In this document: positions 23,793-33,530 of the stretch, piece by piece
Layout: each line of letters opens with the position of its first letter
How positions within the stretch are numbered: position 1 is the first letter of the stretch
Source of the DNA: Pictodentalium vernedei
Taxonomy: Eukaryota > Mollusca > Scaphopoda > Dentaliida > Dentaliidae
DNA length: 64,000 bases
Assembly: GCA_031216915.1 (NCBI GenBank)
Contig: CM062292.1
Span: 201,459,262-201,523,261 of the forward strand
Direction: 5' to 3'
Notes under the pieces: generated by a model
What the model saw: the letters and a program-made list of their open reading frames with translations, nothing else
Told to the model about the DNA's origin: nothing
Database searches by the model: none
Position numbers and translations under genes: made by a program

Positions 23793-24243
23793 CTAGTGGA
23801 CGCTACACAGGGTGGTGTTCCAGTTGCTGTGCAATCTCTGCGGTTGTTCCCACGTCGATCTTCTTGCGACTCGGTGGAACCATCATGTGGACACTTTCGT
23901 GTCCCCGTGTCCAGATCCTCTCCCTTTCTCTGTGAACGCTCTGTCACTCGATTGGAATGGTCTTGTCGGCGACGCCTTCCCGCCGGTTCCGATTCTGCCT
24001 CAGGTTCTAGCCGAGATACAAACCTGCAGTTGTCGAATCATTCTGATCACTCCCCTGTGGCCTCAATGGGTGTGGATCACAGCTCCCCTCTCGGTTGGCG
24101 GCGGTTCCGGCACGTCTCTCTCTATGTCGAGACCTTTTTTGCCAAGGTCACCCGAGGAGGTTTCACGTCGACCCGACTTCATTGTGCCTTCACACATATC
24201 TTTTGTCAGGTCCTGTCTCCTCCGTAGAGGTTTTTCGAGTTGA
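23793..24243 (+). pseudogene. DIRS copy A methyltransferase-like domain
   Basis: Directly downstream of RNase H, after a TAG at about 23794 where copy D has GAA. Motifs WTLHRVVFQLLCNL, HVDLLATRWNHHVDTF, PDPLPFSVNALSLDWNGLV, FPPVPILPQVLAEI and ILITPLWPQ match the conserved region that follows RNase H in animal DIRS elements, usually described as a DNA adenine methyltransferase-like domain. The frame stays open to 24243. Whether it is catalytic is not established. Confidence 0.7.
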
Positions 24244-24246
24244 GCA

Positions 24247-25387
24247 GTGGAGTGCATTTCTTCTTCAAGGAGGCACTCCACTGGTTTAGCCTATGCGGCT
24301 AAGTGGAAGGTCTTCTGTCAATGGTGTGCTGATCACTCTGTTGATTATGCCAATCCTTCGGTAACACAGATTGCAGAGTTTCTGGTATATCTGTTTGATT
24401 CTTGGGGTCTCCAGCCTGTTACCATCAAAGGGTGCAGGTCCATGCTTTCGGATACCTTTTCGTATGTGGGACAGCGTCTTATCGGCACTAATCCATACCT
24501 CTCCAAGCTTGTTTGGCACTTTTCTTTGAAAAGGCCTAGGACTTTGCAGCTTACTCCAAGATGGAATCTTTCTTTGGTGCTGCTTTGCTTGGGGGGTGGG
24601 GGGGGGGGTGGGGGGTGCCTTTCGAACCTTTATCCCAGGTGGATATGCATTTTCTCACATACAAGACGGCTTTTCTAATGGCTTTTGCCTCAGCCAGACA
24701 GGTTAGTGAGCTTCACGCTCTCTCGGTTGATCCGTCCTTTTTCAGGAGCTCTCCCAACAGCGTTACGTTTACCACTGATTGCTCCTTTCTGGCCAAGAAT
24801 CACATACCAGAAACGACTCCACCTCCTATCTGTATCAGGGCTCTTCCTTCTGCTGAGCATAATTGCCCTTTGCTCTGTCTGGTTCGTGCAATTCGCTTTT
24901 ATCTCAATCAGACGCAGTTCATTAGGAAAGGCAGGAAACAATTTTTTCTGTCTCTTATTCCTGGTCGACAGAAGATCTCTCCTCAATCCATTTCTCGATG
25001 GATTTGTCTTGCTATTCGCATGGCTTTCGCTCGTCTAGCGACGACGATTTTATTACCAATCGTATTTCTGCCCACGAGGTGGGTACATTGTCTACCTCTT
25101 GGGCTTATGCTAACCCTGTCAAGTTGTCGGATGTTATGCAGGCAGCCTACTGGAGAAATGCTTCTACTTTCTCCACCTTCAATCTGCGTCAGTTGCAGGA
25201 GCTGTCGGAGGACCTTTCTGCTTTGGCTCCTCTTCTGCTCAGGCGGTTGTCTATCCTAGCCATTAGGCTACTTACAAGGTCAGTTCCAGCTCTGTGCTGT
25301 TATTGTCCTTTCTGTCTGTGCATCGTACAGAAGCGCACACCTCATCTCTCATTGTCTTTTACTTATGATTGTGATGCTATGGTTTGA
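24247..25387 (+). pseudogene. DIRS copy A tyrosine recombinase (catalytic residues lost)
   Basis: N-terminal SAM-like part: GLAYAAKWKVFCQWCADHSV. Catalytic part: HFLTYKTAFLMAFASARQVS then ELHAL (first catalytic Arg in SAR-x-x-S-E-L), GRQKISPQSISRWICLAI, SAHEVGTLSTSWA and YWRNASTFSTFNLRQL. Copy B has HEVR and STYL at the matching places, so copy A has lost the second Arg (R to G) and the nucleophilic Tyr (Asn, AAT at 25181-25183). A poly-G stretch at 24591-24616 puts the two halves out of frame. A functional version would integrate the circular cDNA. Confidence 0.8.
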
Positions 25388-25481
25388 TAGGCCTAGGGAC
25401 CTCTTCCTCTGTCCACAGTTCCAGTGCAGTTGGGTTATGTGGGGGTTGGTTATGTGATTCCCTCCATCCTATTGTCTATTC

Positions 25482-25538
25482 AGTCTGTAGTAAACAGTTG
25501 TAAGGTAGGTTTCAAGATAAGAAATTTAAATTTTATAG
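25482..25538 (-). repeat. Internal complementary region, partial (copy A)
   Basis: TGTAGTAAACAGTTGTAAGG then GATAAGAAATTTAAATTTTA is complementary to a left DIRS end joined to a right end. Compared with copy B (about 45809-45898), the second half is deleted after TTTTATAG. The same GAATCCTTCCTCC flank follows. Confidence 0.7.
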
Positions 25539-25586
25539 TTCGGGTAAGAATCCTTCCTCCCCCCTGATCACATAACTCCAATATTG

Positions 25587-25829
25587 GCGGATTCAAAAGA
25601 ATGATTCATTAGTTACTCCCTGGGCACTGGTGCCGTTAGCACTCGACCCAGTTTTTGCTTATTTTTTCTTGGTGCTTTTGCACCACTTTTCTTTCCCAAA
25701 TCCCTTGGGAAAGATCAAAATAGAGAGTATATTTTCCGAGTTAGAGACTTCCACTGTAGTGCAAGCCTGTAGTAAACAATTGTGGTAGGTATAATAAGAA
25801 AGGAAATTTACTATAAAATTTGAATTTCT
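25587..25829 (+). repeat. DIRS copy A right inverted terminal repeat
   Basis: Reverse complement of the left terminal repeats at 41866 and 57726 (shared CTTTCCCAAATC, GTAAACAATTG, TTCCGAGTTAG). Ends AAATTTGAATTTCT, then flank TGAACACCC. Confidence 0.8.
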
Positions 25830-25871
25830 TGAACACCCTCTAGATCACCATCTACACATTGCCAGTAGCTA

Positions 25872-25965
25872 AGCAGTGACTTCTAGTCAAGTGTTGACTG
25901 CCCATTTCGACAGCCAAGACTTGACTAGAAACCACAGCCAAGGTAACATGTCTACAGTACAGTTG
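25872..25965. repeat. Palindromic repeat, GTCTTGGCTG type
   Basis: CTTCTAGTCAAGTGTTGACTG pairs imperfectly with CAGCCAAGACTTGACTAGAA. The same arm motif is used at 2591, 31347, 37985 and 39878. Confidence 0.6.
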
Positions 25966-27477
25966 CCATGGACTGCGTGTGGGCAGTAATGTCCACACAT
26001 GTGTTTACTATGCAAGAAAAATCACCATCAGCAAAATCTTAATTAATGAAGCACTGGGTTGTACCCAGTGCTTCATTAATTAATTTTTAGCTCAAATTTG
26101 GCTGCGCCAAAGTTTTGTCATGGCCCGTTGTCCGTCTGTCCGTACGTCAACAATTGGATACGGCTTAGGCTAGAGGCCGTATTTATGAACCGATCTTTAC
26201 GAAACTTCTTGGGTACCTTTGTTTGACTGTGGGACGAGAATGAGTGTTTTTGGGTGCGGTCCGAAATTCAAGATGGCTGCCAGCCGCCATTTTGTACCGA
26301 CGATGCAGAAATCTGTTTTTTTGTACAGAATTTTCCATATGAAAGCTCTGATTTGAATAATTTTTTGTATGAATGTTTAGTACCATGGAATACATCACAT
26401 ATAATATGGGTTTTTTTCTCGTGCGTAAATTGTGCAAATTAGACTAATTTTGATGTTTTTTAGTGTTACTTTCAGCACTGTAAGTGCAAATGCCAATACG
26501 GCTCAGGCTAGAGGCCGTATTTATGAACCGATCTTCACGAAACTTCTTGAGTACCTTTGGTATCACTGTGAGACGAGAACGAGTGTTTTTGGGTCCGGTC
26601 CGAAATTCAAGATGGCCGATGGCAGCCATTTTGTACAAAATTAGGTGCAATCAGATTTTTGCACAGAACTTCCATATGAAAGCGCTGATTTGAATAATTT
26701 TTTGTGTGAATGTTTAGTACTATGGGATACATCACATATAGTACGGGTTTTTTTCTCATGCAGAAATTATGCAAATTAGATGAACTTTGATTTTTTCAGT
26801 GCTACTTACACAATGTAAGCACACATGTCAATACAGCTCAGGGTAGAGACTGTATTTATGAACCGATCTTCACAAACTTCTTGGGTACCTTTGTTATCGC
26901 CTTGGGATGAGAATGAGTGTTTCTGGGTGCAGTTCAAAATTCAAGATGGCTGCCAGTGGCCATTTTGTACTCAAATTAGGTCCAATCAGTTTTTTGTCAC
27001 AACTTCTATACAGCTCATATTTATGAACTGATCTTCACAAAACTTCTTGGGAACCCTTGTTTTCACCTTGGGACAGGAACGAGTGTATTTTGGGGTGCCT
27101 TTGTTATCACTGTGCTATGAGAACAAATATTTTGGGGTTCAGTCAGACCCACTCTGGGACTCAAAAATTTCTTTTCTAGTTTAGCATCTGACTGTCACCC
27201 ACCTTTACAATACTTTACCTATGCATTTGTTACAGGCAACGGTCAGTATTTATGTACAGACCATTACAATACTTTATATATACCTTTGTTATCAGGTCAT
27301 TACCTAGATGTTTGTCATTGCGGTGTCACATACTTTACATGTACATGTCTTTGACTTGACAAGTTGAGCTACAGTGTCATTGACACTTTCATTTGATGAT
27401 TATTCCTATAATTAGTGTTTGGAATCTAATATTATTGCATCCGTGGAAATATTGACCAATCCATGCTGGCTGTACTG
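25957..27477. mobile_element. Palindromic MITE P5, copy b, split by a HINE
   Basis: Left half contains CAGTTGCCATGGACTG and the full palindrome (ATTAATGAAGCACTGGGTTG and complement). Right half resumes at 27394 (GATGATTATTCCTATAATTA) and ends CCATGCTGGCTGTACTG. The uninterrupted order is preserved in copy e at 48586. Confidence 0.75.
26088..27393 (+). mobile_element. HINE-like element nested in P5 MITE
   Basis: 5' TAGCTCAAATTTGGCTGCGC, then CCGTCTGTCCGTACGTC, then about three units of about 335 bp starting at GGCTCAGGCTAGAGGCCGTA (about 26160, 26500 and 26833). The 3' module CAAGTTGAGCTAC, stem GTGTCATTGACAC and TTCATT is almost identical to that of the HINE at 13112, although the repeat core is unrelated. 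Confidence 0.75.
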
Positions 27478-27584
27478 CATTTTCAGCAGGATCTCCTCCT
27501 GACATCGTGTTAAGGGTACCTGTTCTGAGGATGTAAAAGTGGGGAATGGATCTTTAAGGGTTAAGACTCTCACCTTGGGAATGG
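27478..27584. repeat. Fragment with TTAAGGGTTAA end
   Basis: GTTAAGGGTACCTGTTCTGA to CTTTAAGGGTTAAG looks like a truncated family F3 MITE; the left end is not found. Confidence 0.35.
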
Positions 27585-28123
27585 AGCTGTGTTACAACCA
27601 GTAGTGTATAAATTTACCATTAATGTCGAAATCGACCAGTAATGTCAAAAAAATTAACCAGTAATGTCGAAATCAACCAGTAATGTCGAAAAAATCGACC
27701 AGTAATGTAAAAATCCGTAATGTCGAAAAATTAACCAGTAGTGTCAAAAAGTGACGACCAAAATGACGATTTTTCGCAAAAATCTCTCTCTCTCTCTCCT
27801 CTCTCTCTCTTTCTCTCTCTCCCCTCTTTCTCTCTATCTATCTCCCCTCTTGACAAATCAGCGGCCGGCCGAAGTGTTATTATATTGTCAAAAAGTGACG
27901 ACCAAAATGAGGAGCACTAACACTTGCCGACGGGGGAGGCAGGTATAGCCACCCCTCCGATAACACCCCTGGTCGTGTGCTTTAATGACTGACTATTATA
28001 AGTCTGTCACTACCCGATATTTGCTACATGTCTATCATCTAGTTCTACCAATTTGCTACCTGTCATTTTACCTACATCCATCAATCAGTCAGTCTGCGTC
28101 ACCCGCATGTACCCGCATGTACG

Positions 28124-28362
28124 TGAGGAGCACTATTAGCTCAATCGAGAAATTGCTTCGCAATTCAATTTGATGAATATCCGGGTTCTATACCTGACGA
28201 GGTCAGTTAAGTTGTGTCCTTGGGAATGACACTTTATCCCAGGTGCACGTTGACTTCGTGTGCCAAGCCACATGTTGAAATGACACGTGTATGGTGCGCG
28301 TGCTTTAAACTAAGTGTCGTAAATGAAATCAATCAATCAATCAACCAACCAATCAATCAATC
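28124..28362 (+). repeat. tRNA-like SINE with (AATC)n tail
   Basis: Weak A-box (TTAGCTCAATCGAGAAA) and B-box (GGGTTCTATACC) are followed by GTGTCCTTGGGAATGACACT, the body motif of the other SINEs, and a tail of AATC repeats at 28327-28360. It lies inside the long-TIR element. Confidence 0.6.
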
Positions 28363-28582
28363 TTTGTATGTAGGTCTGCCTGTCTTTCCGTCATTCAGTT
28401 GTCTACCCACGTCTAGGGGTTATTTTTCACACGCCACATTGCTATCTGTCTGTCTGGATTTCTGTCCATCTGCCTGGATGCTGCTAACCTGCCTGCCTAC
28501 ACACTTGCCAGCCTACATGTGTGACTGTATGTTTATCTGTGCGAGCGCTAAATACTGGACTGAATATTTCAGCGTATATATA

Positions 28583-28803
28583 CCCAGAGAGAGAGGGGGA
28601 AGGAGGGAGAGAGAGAGAGGGAGAGAGAGAGAGAGGAGAGAGACAGAGAGAGAGAGAGAGACAGAGAGAGAGACAGAGAGAGGGGGAGAGAGAGAGAGGG
28701 AGAGTTGGACAAAGACAGAGGGAAAAGGGGATAGGGAGAGAGTGATAGAGAGAGAAAGAAGGGGAGAGAGAAGGAGAGATAGAGGTAGGGGCAAAGGCAG
28801 AGG

Positions 28804-28877
<74 letters not shown>

Positions 28878-29098
28878 TAGAGAGGGCAAAGGCAGAGTGT
28901 GTGTGTGAGAGAGAGAGAGGGCTGGGCAAAGAGAGCTGTGGAAAGACAGACGGAGAGGGGGATAGAGAGAGAGAATGATGGAGAGAGAGAGAGAGAGAGA
29001 GGGGGGCAAAGGCAGAGGGACATGGGATAGAAAGAGAGGGGAGATAGAGAGAAAGAGGGGATAGAGAGAAAGAGAGAGACAGAGAGACAGAGAGCAAA
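28583..29098. repeat. GA-rich microsatellite block with (ACAG)n
   Basis: Purine-rich GAGAGA sequence with a pure ACAG run of about 18 units at 28803-28877. It accounts for all long Arg/Glu- and Ser/Leu-rich open frames here. Confidence 0.9.
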
Positions 29099-29456
29099 TA
29101 GGATGGGATATATTGTGCATATGAAAGAGGGAAATAATTGTTAAACATAAAATTCCATATTTACTGGGGTAAATGTGTTTAAACTTGCTAGAAAATGGTT
29201 AAAAGTCGATAAATATAGGCAAAAGTACAATTTGAGCAACCCAAAAAAATATTGAAATTTTTGCGAAAAATCGTCATTTTGGTCGTCACTTTTTGACACA
29301 ACTGGTTAATTTTTCGACATTACGGATTTTTACATTACTGGTCGTTTTTTTTCGACATTACTGGTTGATTTCGACATTACTGGTTAATTTTTTCGACATT
29401 ACTGGTCGATTTCGACATTACTGGTAAATTTATACACTACTGGTTGTAACAAGCTG

Positions 29457-29575
29457 CATAGCAGCCACTTTGGACATCTGTGTCGATCCCTGTACCAGTA
29501 CCAAATTCCTCACTTTTTGTCATTTATTTGGCAATTGAAAGTGTTGTTAAAGCCCAATAAAGAAACAAACAAACA
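29457..29575 (+). repeat. SINE 3' tail fragment
   Basis: GGCAATTGAAAGTGTTGTTA then AAGCCCAATAAAGAAACAAAC matches the 3' end of the SINE body. The head is missing. Confidence 0.55.
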
Positions 29576-30294
29576 TAATTTATTGGAAAGGTCTCTTACA
29601 GAGAGCTCTCCAACAAATGAGAACATGTCGAGATTTTTAACTGATCTGCATCTACATATACAGCACTGCACAAACGTTTGAATTGGTTAAGAATTATCGC
29701 ATGAGATTGCTTTGGCACAGGATATCATGAGAACCAAAGGAGGTGTGTTATAAATACAGAAACTTGCATACGTTCGGCTCTCGTGATATCCTGGGCCAAA
29801 GCAATTGAGTGTGATAATTGTCAAGGAACAAGCAGTCAGAGTGTCAGAGTGTTATTTTTATTTCGTAGATTTTTTACTTGAATCGGATTGTTTAAATATC
29901 CCATGTAAACAGATCTAAATGAGGAACTTGGAATTTCCATGCGATCTCAACTCCAGTGCATTCGACCAATAATGACCTGATTTATTTAGACGCGTTCCTT
30001 GTCTGTTTACGTTGGAAATGAAATCGAACGTGTTTAGTATCACCACATGTGTGCAGAACAGTGGAAATCCCGTGTTTTACATTAATAGGTGTGTGATAAA
30101 ATTAAATTTGGACATTTATAAACTGATGTCTGCCCATATATTTCTAAGTTCAAATGAATGAATCAAAACCTACCTTCTACAGGGGTGTACTAAGTAATAG
30201 AGTAGTTCTGCTTCAGACATACACACTGTTTGTCACCACAATAATGGATCCTAATCTCTGTGACAGTTACCAAGTTTGGGATGGCAGGCAAGGA
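29576..30294. other. No gene seen
   Basis: An imperfect inverted pair (TGGCACAGGATATCATGAGA, 29711-29730; TCTCGTGATATCCTGGGCCA, 29778-29797) suggests a small hairpin element. No coding feature. Confidence 0.4.
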
Positions 30295-30400
30295 AATGAA
30301 CATTTTACAAGAAGCAAAGTTGATTCTCATTGTTTTCCTTGAAGGAATATCATTTGTAGGAATCAATTCTGATTCTTGCATGAATTTTAAGTCCTCTTTT
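30295..30400 (+). repeat. GAATC-rich dispersed repeat
   Basis: TTGATTCTCATTGTTTTCC and AATCAATTCTGATTCTTGCA are collinear with 40236-40341 and inverted relative to 30779-30883. Confidence 0.55.
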
Positions 30401-30446
30401 TGGCTTGGCAGTCATTTCAAGTCGGTATTTGCTGTGTATGTGGGCA

Positions 30447-30769
30447 ATAAACCGGTAGAGTGCTAAATTACTTTTCCTTGGTCATCTGTAATACGAGTAT
30501 TTTGTTTCAAAGATATCACACTTCCAGCAAAAGGAGCCTTAGTTTAGCACAATATTGCTCATAGATAATTGTTTTGTTGCAATTTATTGGAGAGTGCCAG
30601 TTGGCACTTTCAAATAAATTGTAACAAAACAGTTTTATATTGCCGGTAATATTTTTCTTCTGCTGTTGAGCCAACAACAAATTAGTGCAGACACCGTAAA
30701 GCCACTATAGTGGCTTTCAGCACTTTTCAGTTGAGCCCTGATAGTGGCTTCTACACTCGACCAGTTTAG
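30447..30769. mobile_element. TTAA MITE family F2, eroded
   Basis: Ends ACCGGTAGAGTGCTAAATTA and GGCTTCTACACTCGACCAG. The central palindrome TTGCAATTTATTGGAGAGTG / CACTTTCAAATAAATTGTAA is at about 30574-30627. Flanking TTAA has decayed (ATAA/TTTA). Confidence 0.55.
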
Positions 30770-30778
30770 ACTGAGTTC

Positions 30779-30883
30779 AGGGCTTAAAATTCATGTGAGA
30801 ATCAGAATTGATTCTCGCAAATGATTCTTGTTAGGAGAACAATGAGAATTGACTTTCATTTATGCAAAATGTTACTTTCATTC
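30779..30883 (-). repeat. GAATC-rich dispersed repeat, inverted
   Basis: GGGCTTAAAATTCATGTGAG and CAGAATTGATTCTCGC are the reverse of 30295-30400. It lies just outside the F2 MITE. Confidence 0.5.
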
Positions 30884-30957
30884 TTGTATTAAATTCTGAA
30901 ACTATACTTAAATGCCTGGAGGATTCTACTTTTTTGGCATCCTCATAAGGTCACACT

Positions 30958-31410
30958 TTTACTTAGCTGTGGTGTCTAGTGAAGTCTCTCGTCAGATCAC
31001 CAAAGTTAAGCCACATTAAGCCCGGTTTGTTCTTGGATGGGTGACCGTCTGAGCGATCGATTCGGACTCCCGGGTTGTGTCCTTGGGCAAGTCACTTAAC
31101 CCTGATTGTACACATGGAGACACGAAGACGCCGTGTAGTAAGCATGTCGATGGTGCACATGTTTTCAACCAATCTGACCCTCCCTGTGCTGCAGTGTGGA
31201 GTTACGATATTTGGGAGCTGACAGCTGCTCGTCATTATTTGGTGGTTCTCTCCAGGTACTCTCTGGCTTCCTCCACCCATAAAACTGTCACTGACACGAT
31301 ATGACCTTGGTTATTAAAGAGTCATTAAACCGCAATAAGTAAGTAAGTCTAGTGAAGTCTTGGCTGCTTCTAGAAGCAGCCAAGACTTCACAAGAAACTG
31401 CTGCTAAAGT
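30958..31410. repeat. Palindromic repeat interrupted by a SINE
   Basis: Left arm TTTACTTAGCTGTGGTGTCT and AGTGAAGTCT; right part TGGCTGCTTCTAGAAGCAGC then CAAGACTTCACAAGAAACTG. Removing 30988-31360 restores a continuous hairpin. Confidence 0.7.
30988..31346 (+). repeat. 5S rRNA-headed SINE
   Basis: The head CTCGTCAGATCACCAAAGTT, AAGCC, GGATGGGTGACCGTCTG follows the 5S rRNA internal control region, so this is a SINE3-type element rather than a 5S gene (only part of 5S is present). The body shares GTCCTTGGGCAAGTCACTTA and CTGGCTTCCTCCACCCATAA with the tRNA-headed SINEs; the tail is (AAGT)n. The 14-bp duplication GTCTAGTGAAGTCT lies at 30974-30987 and 31347-31360. Confidence 0.85.
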
Positions 31411-32036
31411 ACTGTAACTTACATCAGCAAGACCACCAAAATGCTCTATGTTGGAACATGTGTCCTAAAAGTACATGTCATAATATAAGAATTCACCAAA
31501 ATTGTAACTGGGTCCTTAATGCTCAAACTCTTGTAAATATGTAAATATGAGGTTTCTTTTTATAATGGAATAGTGGTATGTACTGGCAGCATTCACAAGG
31601 GTATAACAGTTCTCTCATATTTTAAATTATTTCAGAATGATTTGCACAGTGGTATATCATGAAAATCAAACTGATTCTTGTAAATGGGGACAAATGATAT
31701 GGCCTGCAGTCCTTCATTGGAGTAATTTGTGACTGAAAAATTCACACTCGCAATATGGGTCACCAGTGTAATGGGCATTGCAAAAATGTGTAGACACTTT
31801 TGATCCCGACAATGCCAATCAGTCAAAGTTGTTATTGGATATCAATGTTGACTTACATTGCATTTATAATGAATCGCAGCAAAAAAGTGGGTGTGTATTG
31901 ATGTGCCCTATACATAGACCAACCACAGAAAGACAGTTTGGACCAGTGTGTTCTGTTATTCTTCCGTGGTATGTCTGTGAGTACAGTTAAGAGGTATACA
32001 CTTTAAAATTTTTGTGAACGAGATATTTCATGTTTG
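31411..32036. other. No gene seen
   Basis: Short frames on both strands only; no recognisable motif. Confidence 0.45.
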
Positions 32037-32237
32037 TTAACCCTTTACCTAACGGATCGCCCGCATCCGCCCGCAAATTAATATGCAAATTGAGCAGTTG
32101 AAAAAATTAAATTTTTCAAAATATTTCAACAAAACCATATCATGTGACCCCTCATTGGAACGAGCTCATTGAAAATTTAAAAAAATTATATTTAAAATAA
32201 TAAATTTTGATATCGTCTGCATTGGGTAAAGGGTTAA
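32037..32237. mobile_element. TTAA MITE family F1, palindrome half deleted
   Basis: Complete ends (TTAACCCTTTACCTAACG and TTGGGTAAAGGGTTAA). The hairpin stops at ATTGGAACGAGCTCATTG and the right arm is missing, jumping to AAAATTTAAAAAAATT. Compare 1129-1378. Confidence 0.8.
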
Positions 32238-33120
32238 ATGCAACTTGGGAGTGTTATTGTAGTAAGATGCACTCATGACATTTCCTGTGAGATCTGAAAA
32301 CTTGACTATAAATCAGCGTGTGGGGAGTTTATTCAAGTTTGGAAGATTTCAAGTTGGAATACTTATTATGAGGCCACTAAATTTGTATTGCTCAGAAATA
32401 GGTTCCATGAGTTAACTGGTACAGTGCTGAAAGCGCAAACTTTGGATTTACTCTGAAGTACAGCTGCTGCAACATAAAGGCATCATATTTTGTGAATGTA
32501 CTTCATATTATCTTTGAAATGAAATTACCATATTGATCGATAAGCCCATAATCGAAAATAAGCCAACCTGCCAAGTTTTCAGATTTCAGTTATAGAGTAC
32601 CATCCTTGTAAATTAGCTCAGTCCCTGACTTTGAAATGACATTATTGACAACAGCCAACGAAAAATACAAAGAACTGAGTTAGTTTACAAACCTTCCAAA
32701 ATTACTTCACATATCCAGAAAGAATAAATGTCAGGATCTTCTGTGTTTTGAAATACTGTATTCTTATTTTTTCTCATTATAATCTCAACATGGTCATATG
32801 GTGATTATTTTGTTAAAATAAATCATTGTTCAGTGTTCTCTTTTTTCATTCTAATCCATGTTTGAATGTCAACAAAAGGAAATTTGAGTACTCATGCGCA
32901 ATGTATACATCACATTTTACTTACCACAACCTGATAAAACACACTGGTTGACATCTGTGGATAGGAAAGCTCACCTGACTTTGTGTCAACTTTATGTTTA
33001 AATTCTCTGGCAGGCTCGACCTCTCAAAAATAAACTCACCATTTACTTTTGCCCTCTTCTACTTCACACTCCCCCTAGGCTTATTCCCAGGTCAATACAA
33101 CATGTAGTCTGTATCATTTG
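32238..33120. other. No gene seen
   Basis: AT-rich unique DNA without a recognisable feature. Confidence 0.45.
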
Positions 33121-33238
33121 GCTTTATTACAATTTATGGGAGCGTGTCTGTTGGCACTCTCCCATAAATAGTAAGAAGGAAAAAGACATGTGAACACATT
33201 TAGTAAAATAACTTAGCACTTTACCAGTTAAGTGTTAG
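33121..33238. mobile_element. TTAA MITE family F2 remnant
   Basis: The palindrome ATTACAATTTATGGGAGCGT / CACTCTCCCATAAATAGTAA and the right end AGCACTTTACCAGTTAA are present; the left end is lost. Confidence 0.5.
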
Positions 33239-33530
33239 GAAACTTGCGTGGTGGCAACTTGTAATTTCATATTACATTAGCATCCTGTAATATATCTTAA
33301 GAAATGACACCCCCTTGTTTTGACTCCGGTTTCTTGTAAGAAAATGTTGATGTTACTTCATCCTCCTTTATCCTTATGTGTATCCTTCCTTCCGACTAAA
33401 CAGCTTGTTGGTATTAGTTAATGGTTCTGTCATTTCAAGGACTAACAGGTTATTTTGATCAGTTTGCAAATATTCTGGCTGTATGTATCAACAGTAAATG
33501 TTTTTTGACTTCTTATATAAAAGTGTCTTG

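Larger units (their letters stand above)
18069..25829 (+). mobile_element. DIRS-like retrotransposon, copy A (defective)
   Basis: Order: 5' leader, gag-like ORF (18484-22299, split by a HINE at 19517-21386), RT-RNase H-methyltransferase-like region (22302-24243), tyrosine recombinase (about 24247-25387), partial internal complementary region (about 25482-25538), right terminal repeat (25587-25829). Gene order and YR integrase are those of animal DIRS elements. The left terminal repeat is absent (compare 41862 and 57724), many stops and frameshifts are present and two recombinase residues are changed, so it cannot be autonomous. Confidence 0.85.
27590..29451. mobile_element. Element with ~190-bp iterated terminal inverted repeats
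   Basis: TGTTACAACCAGTAGTG at 27590 and its complement at 29451 begin long inverted repeats (about 27590-27780 and 29262-29451). Each is built from about seven blocks of ACCAGTAATGTCGAAA type. AGCTG at 27585-27589 and 29452-29456 is a candidate 5-bp target duplication. The inside holds CT/GA and GACA microsatellites and a SINE. No transposase was recognised, so this is a non-autonomous DNA transposon or foldback element of a family I cannot name. Confidence 0.75.

Noticed and set aside
28214-29148. 254- and 211-codon frames (Arg/Glu-rich, Ser/Leu-rich)
   Set aside because: GA and ACAG microsatellites in opposite strands.
30988-31060. 5S rRNA gene, also 54270-54350
   Set aside because: Only the internal-promoter part of 5S is present and it continues into a SINE body.
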